NCBI GenBank assembly: GCA_019828595.1
Contig: JAHQRK010000012.1
Coordinates: forward strand, 310,001 to 374,000
From: Aphanomyces cochlioides
Taxonomy: Eukaryota > Oomycota > Saprolegniomycetes > Saprolegniales > Verrucalvaceae
Direction: 5' to 3'
DNA length: 64,000 nt
Shown: piece after piece, positions 23,070 through 31,845 of the stretch
Layout: every line of letters starts with the position of its first letter
How positions within the stretch are numbered: the stretch's first letter is position 1
The notes under the pieces: model-generated
Told to the model about the DNA's origin: nothing
The model's input: the letters and a program-made list of their open reading frames with translations, nothing else
Databases searched by the model: none
Program-made: the position numbers and the translations under genes

Positions 23070-23312
23070 ATGGCTCGTCCGATTGTCACGTGAAATGCGC
23101 CAATTCAGAGGATCCAGACATCGAATGCAGCATAGTACGTAGATCTGGGTACATCTGGCCGCGAGGAGCAAAAGAAACAACGCCAACTCGATCTCGAACG
23201 TCTTCTTCAGCGCTACCAGAATGTCAAAGCCGAATTGCAGCAGCAGCAAAACCTCGAACGCATCCGCGTGGAAAAGTTTTCACTCACGACGTCTCAGCGC
23301 GTCAAAGTATAA
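23070..23312 (+). CDS. Small charged helical protein, 63 aa (2 exons)
   Basis: Exon 1 (23070-23084, MARPI) and exon 2 (23136-23312) join across a 51-nt GT-AG intron to 63 aa. The product is almost entirely a charged helix: DLGTSGREEQKKQRQLDLER, LLQRYQNVKAELQQQQ, ending VEKFSLTTSQRVKV. I do not recognise it; it could be a small mitochondrial or assembly-factor-like protein, but nothing proves that. Support comes from the clean phase, the coiled-coil character and its position: its stop lies 17 bp from the stop of the convergent gene, like other convergent pairs here. Confidence 0.5.
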
Positions 23313-23329
23313 CCTGCACCACACTTTCA

Positions 23330-23973
23330 TTAATCTCGACGAATGCTCTTGAATGCTTTCTTGTTTTGGATAAACATGTACACGAGTGGAGCCACGAGGC
23401 CAGCAGCCATAATCAAAAAGCCAATCCAGTACACGAGAGGGACAAGTAGCTCACATGGAGAGCATCGGATGCGGCGGCAGGAGACTCATCGGCCATCTCA
23501 CGTTTTCCAAGAATTCTTCTAAATTGGGCCAGGTGTACATGAGGCACATTGCTGGATTGGTTGGGCTCAACTCTGTCGACAACCACTTTAATCGAAACTG
23601 TACCGCTTTCTCGAGACATTCAAGAGCGTAAGGCTTGAAAGCGCATCAACACAGTGCAGCATAAAGAGGATTTCCGCGACAAGAAGCCAGAAGGCCACAA
23701 ATTCTGCTCTTGAATTCGTATTTCCTTGAGGCGATCAACCACACCTAGGACTGTTGATGATTCGTAGCGCACGGGTGAAAATGGGAACGGAGGAGCAGAT
23801 GCCATGTTTGCCACATGAGGAATATTCGTCGATGGGAATGCAGAGTTCAGGCTTCTTTGCTTGATGCAATCAGCCAGCGAGCAGTCCATCCGTGCACCGG
23901 TGTCGGGGACATTTTCGTGACTTCCACAACGTAGGGAGTCCACGAGAAGAAACCAAACAAGAGAAGGAGACAT
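23330..23973 (-). CDS. Small membrane protein, exon structure partly unresolved
   Basis: From a possible start at 23973 (MSPSLVWFLLVDSLRCGSHE, signal-like) the frame runs to VRYESSTVL. A 43-nt intron then leads to FVAFWLLVAEILFMLHCVDA, a clear membrane segment. Further short introns lead to MCLMYTWPNLEEFLEN and, after a 52-nt intron, to LLVPLVYWIGFLIMAAGLVA and the C-terminus QNKKAFKSIRRD, with stop at 23332-23330. Two or three membrane spans with a basic cytosolic tail are therefore likely. No family is recognised. The middle junction (between about 23580 and 23650) is uncertain. Confidence 0.5.
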
Positions 23974-24118
23974 GGGTAATGTTTCCTGCTTGAGGGCACT
24001 TTCTTTTTATCGTTGAAAGCGCCTGGTCGCGGTGCTCGATGCCATGTAGAAAGTGATCATGCCATGTCAATTGTGGGGTTTGATTGAGCGGGGTTTAGGG
24101 GTTACATGGCATTTTATC

Positions 24119-25135
24119 ATGGAGCATGCTGGTGAGTTGCGTGGACACAAGGGTGCTGTCAATTGTCTGCATGTATGCCAAGACGCGTCGCATATGATGG
24201 CCTCTGGTAGCGACGACAGCACGTGCCGTATTTGGGATCTCAGGACTCGACGAGTCTCGCAATGTATTGCACAAGCATTTGCCGGCGATCCTGTCCAGTC
24301 GGTCACGTTTGCGACGGCATCGCAAGTGTACGTGGCATCATGCAATCAAGTTTACCTCTTTGATCTACGCAATTCGTCGTCCTTGATTGTCACTGAAGCG
24401 ACGACGATTTTTGACCCAGTGGCCGACGAAATCAACAACCTTCACCTCCATCCAATGTCCACCAAAAAACCATGGCTTGCTGTGCCCGACGACGAAGGCG
24501 ACATTAGCATTTTGAACCTCAAGTCCCAATCCATGCACACTTTGCGCGGCCAACACACGAATATCTGTTCATCTGCTGTCTTTCGACCACGCAGTGCAGG
24601 CTATGACCTCGTATCTGGTGGACTCGACTGCCAAGTCATCTTTTGGGAGGTCAAGAGCGATGGCAGTGGCGGTCGAATGCGATATAAGATGAACATGCAG
24701 ACGCTTGAGAGTGGCTTGGGTGATGACACACAGATGTGGAATCCTCCTTTTGTCTACGGCCTCGCATTTTCTCCAAATGGAAAGACATTCGCTGCTGCGT
24801 TAGGCGACGGCTCCGTGGCATTGATCGACTTCGGCTCGCGGTCTCTGGTTCGAAAACTTCGTGGTCATAATGCGCTTGTGAACGCGGTCCAAATCTTCAC
24901 ACATCGGTCGACAGACTATTTGATCTCTACTGGAAACGACTCCAAGGTAAGGTTGCTGCTCAGACGTTCGATCACCCTCTCGTAGATATGTCTGTGGCAA
25001 TATGAATCGCCACAAGCCGATCCATCGTTCGTCATCCACCACACGGCTGGTAAATCCAACGCTATAGCCGTGGTAGACGACAATATTTTTGTTGCCGACA
25101 CGACACCCAGAATCAGTGTGTACCAGTTGCATTAA
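24119..25135 (+). CDS. WDR53: WD40 repeat protein, WDR53-like (2 exons)
   Basis: Exons 24119-24946 and 24986-25135 (39-nt intron) give 325 aa. The start MEHAGELRGHKGAVNCLHV begins a first WD repeat (ASGSDDSTCRIWDLRTRRVS). Further blades include VASCNQVYLFDLRNSSS, VPDDEGDISILNLKSQSMHT, LVSGGLDCQVIFWEVKS, AALGDGSVALIDFGSRSLVR and STGNDSKICLWQYESP. The C-terminal AIAVVDDNIFVADTTPRISV matches the WDR53 end. WDR53 is a putative DDB1-CUL4 substrate adaptor; that role is family knowledge only. A longer ORF extends to 24053 but the ATG at 24119 fits the family. The stop is 10 bp from the kinase stop on the other strand. Confidence 0.82.
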
Positions 25136-25145
25136 CTGCGCAAAA

Positions 25146-27329
25146 TCAACTCTTACTAGCGACTGTGACCACATAGAACCGTGTACCATACGCCAGTCGA
25201 TATGGATTGAAATCCTACGTCGTTCATCATACCTTGATCCTTTTTCTTTCCATACCTCAGTCGCTTGAAACGAGTCGATGAAGATGATTTCGCCGCAAAT
25301 GTATGCGGGATACCTACGCAATATTGCTTGTAAGTAGTCAAGATAGAGAGGACAGACGTCGTATCGTTGCCTTTGGCGACAGCAATCGATTCTTCTGCCA
25401 GGTAATAATTCGGCGCGCCTTCATTAAATGCCACGTATGGGACTTTGCCATTCTTGGGAAAGAAAAGAGCCAAATGATTGATTTGGAATCTACAAGTTGC
25501 AGTCAATAAATGTTCACAAGGCAGAGCAAACATACGCACGAAAACTTATTCGTTGGTGGTATCGATCTGCGTTTTCAATCGGCGCACTCACGACAGCATT
25601 TGCTTTTTGAGCAATCACCATGCTCATTGTAAATGGTGGCTCAACGCAAGGCGACGGTGACGATGGCGGTGTTGTAGACGACGTGGATAATGCTGTCACT
25701 GTACACACGTGGTAAATTGTACCTTGTCGCAATTGGTATGGGTTGATATCCTACACAGAATTGTCTTGCACGACGATGGAGAAGCTCGAATTTCACCTCG
25801 GTAGCTTCAAAATCTTCAATAAATACAAGATGCCCCAATACGTATGCAGGTTTTCGATCGTCGCGCCGCTTTGCAGCTTGGATGGACTCCATTGACAAGT
25901 AATAATGCGGTGCACCTTCGTGGAAAGCAATGTAGTCACCCAGAGGCGTTGGGACAAAGAGCGCAACGCCACCCAAGGGGAAACTATGATGAAATGGCCT
26001 CAGTAAATCATGTCGATGTCTTGTACCTCTTGTAGCAAATGCCCAACATTTCTTCCAAGCGATTCTCTTCATCTTGCCATTGGTTGGTGACCAGTTGCTG
26101 CTGTTGCTGAGGCACTGGCGGTGGCGATGGAGGTACAATTTGATCTCTTTCATCGTGGTCTGGAAGCGCTGCGAGATCATCACCGATGGTTGTATCCTGC
26201 AGAACTTCGCGGCCAATATCCTCGTATTCTCTCTCAACCAAGACGTATTCATCACTTGCGTCCGAGCCGACCCATGTATCCTGAGGCACAAGGGGCTGTT
26301 TCGGTGAGCCAGAAGACTCCATTGGTGGCGCATTTGACCAAGGAAGTGCTCTAGAAGCAATTTGTATCAAATGATTTTGCAACACCGCAACGATAGTACC
26401 CCATGTCCTCTGTCGGTGGTGGTGGTAGGAGAAATGGCGCCGTGAAAAACTCTTCGAAGGAAATTCTATCTTGTGGATCTCGGCGCAAGAGGCCTTCCAG
26501 AAGCATCGCGCAATCTTCGCTCACCGAAACGTCGTTCGGAATCACAAAGTGACCATGCTTCTCGTAGTACCGAGCAATGTTTCGTCGCAATGCCAAGTGG
26601 TTGGTTGCGTGGACATTGTCCTAGGTAGCAAATAGATAATTGTGAATTGTCACGTGTGTAGATGCGTACCACAACGAGAAATGGATGGCTCTTTGTCACC
26701 ATTTCGTACAAGATTATCCCGACGCTCCATAAATCAGCCTTGGCATCATACGATTTGTAGTCCAATAGTTCCGGAGCCATGTAGAGCGGCGATCCCACCA
26801 CGCTTTCTGCCATGCACTCGTTGGCTAAATTTCGCGCGAAGCCAAAGTCGGCAATCTTAACTTTTTGCGATGCGAGGTTCTTGCTGCTGAGTAGAAGATT
26901 CGCAGGCTTCAAATCGCGATGAATCACATGCTGTTGACGGAGAAATTGTAGGCCAGATGCCAATTGAGACATATAGTTGCGGGTCTGCGCCATACTAAGC
27001 CCACGTGCTGACTGCTTGATGTAAAATGAAATGTCTCCGCCAGCACAATACTCCAGCACGATGAAAATTGACGCTTTTGATTCCTTCGTGGCAAGTAGAC
27101 GGACAATATTGGGATGACCATTTTCATACTGTTCCACAGCGACACGCATCGTCTCAATTTCTTTTTCTATGGACGCCCGTTCTTGAGGATTGCGGATCAG
27201 TCGGTCTTTGCTGATGACTTTCACAGCAACGGCTGCACCAGAGCTCAAGTTGATCGCCTTGTGCACTGTTCCATACGATCCACGGCCAATTGTTTCAACC
27301 AGTCTATTTTCAAGAATAATGTGATGCAT
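25146..27329 (-). CDS. Atg1/ULK-type protein kinase fused to two Atg11/FIP200 Claw-like domains (8 exons)
   Basis: Exons (minus) 27329-26670, 26620-26400, 26350-26027, 25983-25797, 25750-25536, 25489-25358, 25313-25256 and 25214-25146 sum to 1866 nt with every phase consistent: 621 aa. Residues 1-290 are a Ser/Thr kinase: GRGSYGTVHKAI, AVKVISKDRL, HRDLKPANLLL, DFGFARN, APELLDY. A linker carries DEYVLVEREYEDIGRE and a Pro/Gln tract. At about 403-485: FPLGGVALFVPTPLGDYIAF, HEGAPHYYLSMESI, AYVLGHLVFIEDFEATE, NPYQLRQGTIYHVCTV. At about 537-621 the same layout repeats: FQINHLALFFPKNG, YVAFNEGAPNYYLAEESI, YICGEIIFIDSFQATE, NPYRLAYGTRFYVVTV. This resembles the Atg11/RB1CC1 C-terminal Claw, with its aromatic Y-V-x-F-x-x-x-x-P-x-Y-[FY]-L core and final G-T-x-[FY]-Y-x-V strand. 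An autophagy-initiation role is inferred. Confidence 0.82.
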
Positions 27330-27774
27330 TTATCATCCATGAACAATCTATACCGAAAGATGTTACCGCCGACGCTGATGGTCTCTCCATTGACGCTCGT
27401 CGTCATATTTCTTTTCGATATCCTCCGACTGAGTCCCAATATACAGCAACTCCTACCGGATAAACAAGTCATTCCGGAATAACCTTTCAAAGTTGATATC
27501 CTTTATGGTCGAATACATTGTATAAATAAATTTTCGTCACAAACCTTGACACTTAATATACCATCAAATATACATTTATACAGGATATGTATTCCAGTGA
27601 GTTTCAATGCCGACGATCTGGCCACTCCCCTTGGCCAGCAGCAATGGTCGTTAACAGTCTCTTGGCTCAGTAGACCATTGCATCATGAGCGTGAGAGTTT
27701 TCTGCAACGCAGGCTTCTAGAGAGTGGAAAACCTTGCCTTCTCGTCATGTACCATATTTGGCATGTTATAGCGG
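27330..27774. promoter_or_regulatory. Upstream region of the kinase gene, cut by the retrotransposon
   Basis: About 445 bp between the kinase ATG and the retrotransposon target site. No gene is seen. The element's insertion at GCGG separates this region from sequence now at 39285 onward. Confidence 0.45.
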
Positions 27775-28642
27775 TGCGAGATGGGTGAGAGAGATAGAAG
27801 GCTCGCTCGGCACAAGGATAATGGGTGTAGTTCTTTGATGTACGGCTTTCGACTCCCAGGGGGCGAGGCCAAGCGCAAACAACGTGGGGGAAACTGGGAA
27901 AGATGAACTTGGGGAAGTTCGGGAGGGAAAGTGTGGTCTTGCTGCCCGACAAGACTGTGCCAGACTTGGGCACGGGTACAGGGCAATACAGAAAGGGGGG
28001 AAACAGTACAGGAGAGGTCGGCGCACACAATGAAAGGCACACACAACCGACACAGGACACCGCAGCAGCAAATAAAGACAGTCAACGGCTCCAACGACAA
28101 TTCTTGGCGTAGTAAACTTCCCGGCAGTGGTCGTAAGGACTCAGTGATCCATACAAGGCAAAAGCGGAAGTTTTTTATCGTCTTTAACCTCAAATTCTCT
28201 ACACTAAAGGTTGCTCACGTCTCGTTGACTGGTTCTTGTGGCTCTGAGCTCTTTCTTGCCTTCGTTTCTTTACGCCTCGAGTTGCTTACACTCTCGATGG
28301 CTGGCCTTCGCCGCTCTGAACTCTTTATTGGTACAAAAGGCATTCTTGGCAGGCCCACATTGGCTAGTGTCGCTGTACATTGCCAAGCTCCGGGTTGTCG
28401 ATCCTGCAAACAGTATCGACGGTGCGCCCACAGCTGTAATTGGCCATCGAACCCTGTCTGATTTCGATTGGTGGGTTCAAGTTCGCCACCCAGGTCGCGT
28501 CGTCGCTAGGGCGAATGTTCGGTTGCTTTGTTTCTTGCTTCGGGGCGTGCCGTGTCCTGGTCGGCTTCAGCTGAGGGGGTTCCTCACTTCTCCTCCCTAA
28601 CTTCGCCTCACACATATACTTCTTGAGGTCTTCCCGATCACA
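27775..28642 (-). repeat. 3' LTR of the retrotransposon
   Basis: 868 bp, TG...CA when read on either strand. ORFs inside it (for example 27931-28461) recur unchanged in the other LTR and are not separate genes. Confidence 0.95.
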
Positions 28643-28811
28643 AGCCACCCTGGTCTTGGTGCGATTCCACATGAGGAGCGCCAAACCATCCCATAGCAGT
28701 TGCTTTACACTGTATCTTCTTTCGGCACACGTTCAACAAACCACCCAAACTTCCCAGGCCTTCGCCTGACTTCGCCTGGATTGTCTGCACTTCCCCGCGT
28801 GATCGATACGT

Positions 28812-29447
28812 ATGAGGGCCTCAACAAGCCAAGCGCGATTAGCATCGTCCCGTTCCAGTGTTTCTTCGAACGACCGCCAATCCAAACGCACCCCTGCTGA
28901 TTCTGCCAATTCGAGAAGCCGTCGTTCGGCCACGCTGCTACCATTTTCTTCGTTCACCAACGTGGAAGCAACCGCGTCATCTCCACCAATTCACCAGCCT
29001 TCCCCTACCGAGCCTGCACAGGTGCCTTCGACATCAGCTGCCCCTTCTTCGCCGCACTCGACCGACAGTGGTTTTCAACCAAACCGCCCTGGACCAGCCG
29101 CGCATAGCCCTCGATCTGAGCTCCACAATCAGGGCCTTCACATCTCTCAGTTGGATCTTCGCCTCTCCGACCAGGGGCGCCATTTGGAACGGGCTGACAT
29201 ACGCATTCAGGCGTTGAATGCTGAGGTAGACCGCTTAACTCAAGCGGTGGCTCTGCTGTCGGCTGGCGAAGGCCGGCGTCGTCGCCCCCAAGGTCCTCCG
29301 TGCGGCATGTTAACTCGCCGCGGTACTCCATGTGCCAACCCTTTGGCTACCTGCGTCCACAGAGCGGCCGGTCGTCATCTCGAACAAAAGCATCAGGCAC
29401 GTTCGGACCATCAATCGACCACGGATGACGAGAGTGACCACTTGTAA
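28812..29447 (+). CDS. Retrotransposon antisense ORF 1: coiled coil plus C/H zinc-binding motif, 211 aa
   Basis: This uninterrupted plus-strand ORF lies just inside the 3' LTR, antisense to pol. Residues 1-95 are Ser/Pro-rich and probably disordered. Residues about 105-150 are a heptad helix (HISQLDLRLSDQGRHLERAD, IQALNAEVDRLTQAVALL). Residues about 161-195 carry PCGMLTRRGTPCANPLATC followed by VH-R and two more His, a C-x9-C-x6-C-x-H cluster like small zinc fingers seen in some mobile-element proteins. The C-terminus is acidic. I infer a nucleic-acid-binding accessory protein of the element. No homologue is named. Intactness beside a broken pol is the best evidence that it is used. Confidence 0.6.
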   Translation: MRASTSQARLASSRSSVSSNDRQSKRTPADSANSRSRRSATLLPFSSFTNVEATASSPPIHQPSPTEPAQVPSTSAAPSSPHSTDSGFQPNRPGPAAHSPRSELHNQGLHISQLDLRLSDQGRHLERADIRIQALNAEVDRLTQAVALLSAGEGRRRRPQGPPCGMLTRRGTPCANPLATCVHRAAGRHLEQKHQARSDHQSTTDDESDHL

Positions 29448-29622
29448 CCGTCAACGGCCATATCGTCAACTGCCAATTCTCTTGTACCATCTTGGTGCTA
29501 TTCTTAATTCCATATCACAGTTGATTCTTCCCGTTGTCTCGCGTTTCTGTTTTCTGTTTTCCGATTTCCATAATTCTCCTTCCTTGTTTCGCCATACTTA
29601 GTCATTCTAAATTTGACCCGAC

Positions 29623-31701
29623 TTGTCCAAGCGAAGAGTAACCATGACCACCAAATTGCACCAAGATCAAATGGATGCTGACGCTGCTGTACTCAAGGAA
29701 GCCTTGGAAACTGTCGAATGGCTAAAAAGTGTGTTTGTTGGTGATGGCGGTCTTGTTGATCCAGTGAGAATGTTCGACGACAGTGCTATGGCGAATGAAG
29801 AGGAGTTCGTCGATTACCGTTTGTCTGCCAACGATCCTTCTACCGCTCCAATGCGCCAGCAATTCGATGATGCCTCCGATCTCATGCGGCGCTTAGACGA
29901 GTCATTGCGACAACAACTGCTCTCGGCTCTGGAAGATTATGAAATCGCAATGGCGTCGGGCGGCGAAACCCGGCGACAGTATCGAAGCAACGTCATTACT
30001 TCCACTCCCGAGTACGACCAAGCGTTGCGCGATTTGTTCGCCATAACGTTCTGGGACATACGTTGTGCGCATCGTCTCGAGAGCCTGTATATCCAACAGT
30101 CGGCCCTGGAAGACGCGACAGCGCAGGCGCATACTGAAGCTCGGCAAATTCCGGATAACCTTCCGGCTCACGGCATGTACAACCGCTGGGTAAAGCGCTT
30201 GACCACCCTCCTTGGAGGAGTCCAGGAACGGATTCAAGCGGAAACTGAGACGACCGAGCAACTGACGTCAGGACGGCGTGCAGCTCGCCGGATCGAGACT
30301 GAACTGGCTCAGGACCCGCGCGTTACGTTCCATGATCGGGGAGGTTTTCAACGGCGTGAGATTGTGGATTTGACCTTGTCCTCATCGACCTCGCACTCTA
30401 GTGACGAAGATGACACAGCTAGTGTCGAGCCGACCGTCAAACAAGAGCCCGACGCTGGTTCTACCGGTACCGCGGTTGATCCCGATGACTCAGCACTTCA
30501 AGACGATGATTTTCCAACCACCCCAGCAATGCCCGGCCGACCTTCGCTTCCCGGCAATACGCCCCCGGATGATTCCAATGAGCCAGAGACAAAAACCGAC
30601 GACTCGACTCAGCCTGAAGAGAAGAGCGAGGCGAAGTCAGGGCGGCCAAGTGCAGCAAAGCCAAAACACAAAAGGCCAGCTCAACAAGGATCTGACTCGC
30701 CTCCTCCGCACAAAATTCCCAAGACAAGCCACACTCAAGCTTCGCCACGTGTACCAAGGGCTCGTAGCGATGGATACATTGCCATCGAGGACGCTAGCTC
30801 TGGCGAAGAGCCTTACGATTCGGGTGAAGAAATCGACCAAGTCATTACTCCTCGGCTTGAACAATCAGCTGTGGAGTACGCTCTCAAGGAATCAGAGGAG
30901 AGATTTGATCGAGGGCTCGAAAGTTACCGATCCACAATCCCGTCTACTCTCTCGTCCGATGGCTTCTTTGACTCGGTATCAGAAATTCTCCATCGTTATG
31001 GGGATGTCATTCGGGATTTGACGCATCAAGTTCACAACCTTCGATATCCCTCAGGGCCTCGCACACCAGCCGAGTTGGACAGAATTCGTGGTCGTCTACA
31101 AAAGCGACTCAGCTTTGGCCTCCCTCCTGCCCCTGATGCAACAGCACGTCCTTGCAATGGTCGAATGTCAGATGGGTCATATTGTCAGCTGTCTTGGGAT
31201 GAGTGCTTTCTTCGACACGTGAGGGTCCACCACGATGATCGCGCTCGCACCCGTTGTTTTGGCCCCAGTATCAAGCCTGGGAAAGGAGATCGTTACTCAA
31301 ACAATTGGCTCCATTGCCGCGTCCACAATCCCAAGTATCTGGCAAAGTTCCACAAGGTTCGTTGTTCTAAACCTCGCGATGATCGTGGTTTAGTGCGAAG
31401 TCGACCCGTCCTTCTCCATGATATCGAGCGCACATACGGGAACAAGAAGTTGCCTGTAACGGACGAGAGCACGAACCAAGTCATTCAGACAATCGGTCCT
31501 CAGTATCCGACTGCCTTTACTCAGCGTCGTCGCCAGGAAAGGTTGGCGAAGTTGAAGCGGTGCGTTTCAACGCTCGAGAATAAGCCAGATTTTGACTCCC
31601 AGGGCCCTGAGGGTCCGCCCGACAACCACCCTGACTCTTCTGGGTTTGGACAAGGCCCACCACCAGCTTCCGGGGCGGCGGGTCAAGCGATTGCAGCGTA
31701 A
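29623..31701 (+). CDS. Retrotransposon antisense ORF 2, 692 aa, with SIM-like motif and Cys/His cluster
   Basis: An uninterrupted 2,079-nt ORF on the strand opposite to pol. Residues 1-240 are helical and acidic (AAVLKEALETVEWLKSVFVG). Around 246-264 the run EIVDLTLSSSTSHSSDEDD has the shape of a phospho-regulated SUMO-interacting motif (V-D-L-T then Ser/acid). Residues 265-400 are Pro/Ser/acid-rich with basic patches (KPKHKRPAQQ; PPPHKIPK) resembling nuclear localisation signals. Around 508-545 is PCNGRMSDGSYCQLSWDEC FLRHVRVHH, a Cys/His cluster spaced like that of antisense ORF 1, and further C/H residues follow (HCRVHNPKYLAKFHKVRC). The function is unknown; nuclear targeting or chromatin interaction of the element is a reasonable inference. 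Length and lack of stops make chance unlikely. Confidence 0.62.
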   Translation: MSKRRVTMTTKLHQDQMDADAAVLKEALETVEWLKSVFVGDGGLVDPVRMFDDSAMANEEEFVDYRLSANDPSTAPMRQQFDDASDLMRRLDESLRQQLLSALEDYEIAMASGGETRRQYRSNVITSTPEYDQALRDLFAITFWDIRCAHRLESLYIQQSALEDATAQAHTEARQIPDNLPAHGMYNRWVKRLTTLLGGVQERIQAETETTEQLTSGRRAARRIETELAQDPRVTFHDRGGFQRREIVDLTLSSSTSHSSDEDDTASVEPTVKQEPDAGSTGTAVDPDDSALQDDDFPTTPAMPGRPSLPGNTPPDDSNEPETKTDDSTQPEEKSEAKSGRPSAAKPKHKRPAQQGSDSPPPHKIPKTSHTQASPRVPRARSDGYIAIEDASSGEEPYDSGEEIDQVITPRLEQSAVEYALKESEERFDRGLESYRSTIPSTLSSDGFFDSVSEILHRYGDVIRDLTHQVHNLRYPSGPRTPAELDRIRGRLQKRLSFGLPPAPDATARPCNGRMSDGSYCQLSWDECFLRHVRVHHDDRARTRCFGPSIKPGKGDRYSNNWLHCRVHNPKYLAKFHKVRCSKPRDDRGLVRSRPVLLHDIERTYGNKKLPVTDESTNQVIQTIGPQYPTAFTQRRRQERLAKLKRCVSTLENKPDFDSQGPEGPPDNHPDSSGFGQGPPPASGAAGQAIAA

Positions 31702-31845
31702 AGGGAGCTCGTGCCTTTCCATCCTTCGCCGGCCTTGATTTTAGCTCGCGTAAATATTGAACATTTCTTCTCTTGCTTTGTTTGTTTCTTGTTTTTCTTG
31801 ATTATTTGATGTGCACATATGCAAAATATAAATGAGGTGGCCACC

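Noticed and set aside
22698..23249. 183-codon minus-strand ORF
   Set aside because: It overlaps the better supported small plus gene, has no domain, a mixed composition and no splice context.
26008..26360. Second open frame through the kinase linker (minus strand)
   Set aside because: The frame with DEYVLVEREYEDIGRE and the Pro/Gln tract is the only one that joins in phase with the exons on both sides.
27931..28461. 176-codon plus-strand ORF in the left LTR (and its twin at 38569-39099)
   Set aside because: It lies wholly inside the LTR, is copied in both LTRs with one residue change, and overlaps similar ORFs on the other strand; it is chance openness of GC-rich repeat sequence.
28652..28670. 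TGGTCTTGGTGCGATTCC as a primer-binding site next to the left LTR
   Set aside because: The coding direction is minus, so the primer site must be beside the right LTR, where TGG follows after 2 nt; the left TGG is 9 nt away and does not fit tRNA geometry.
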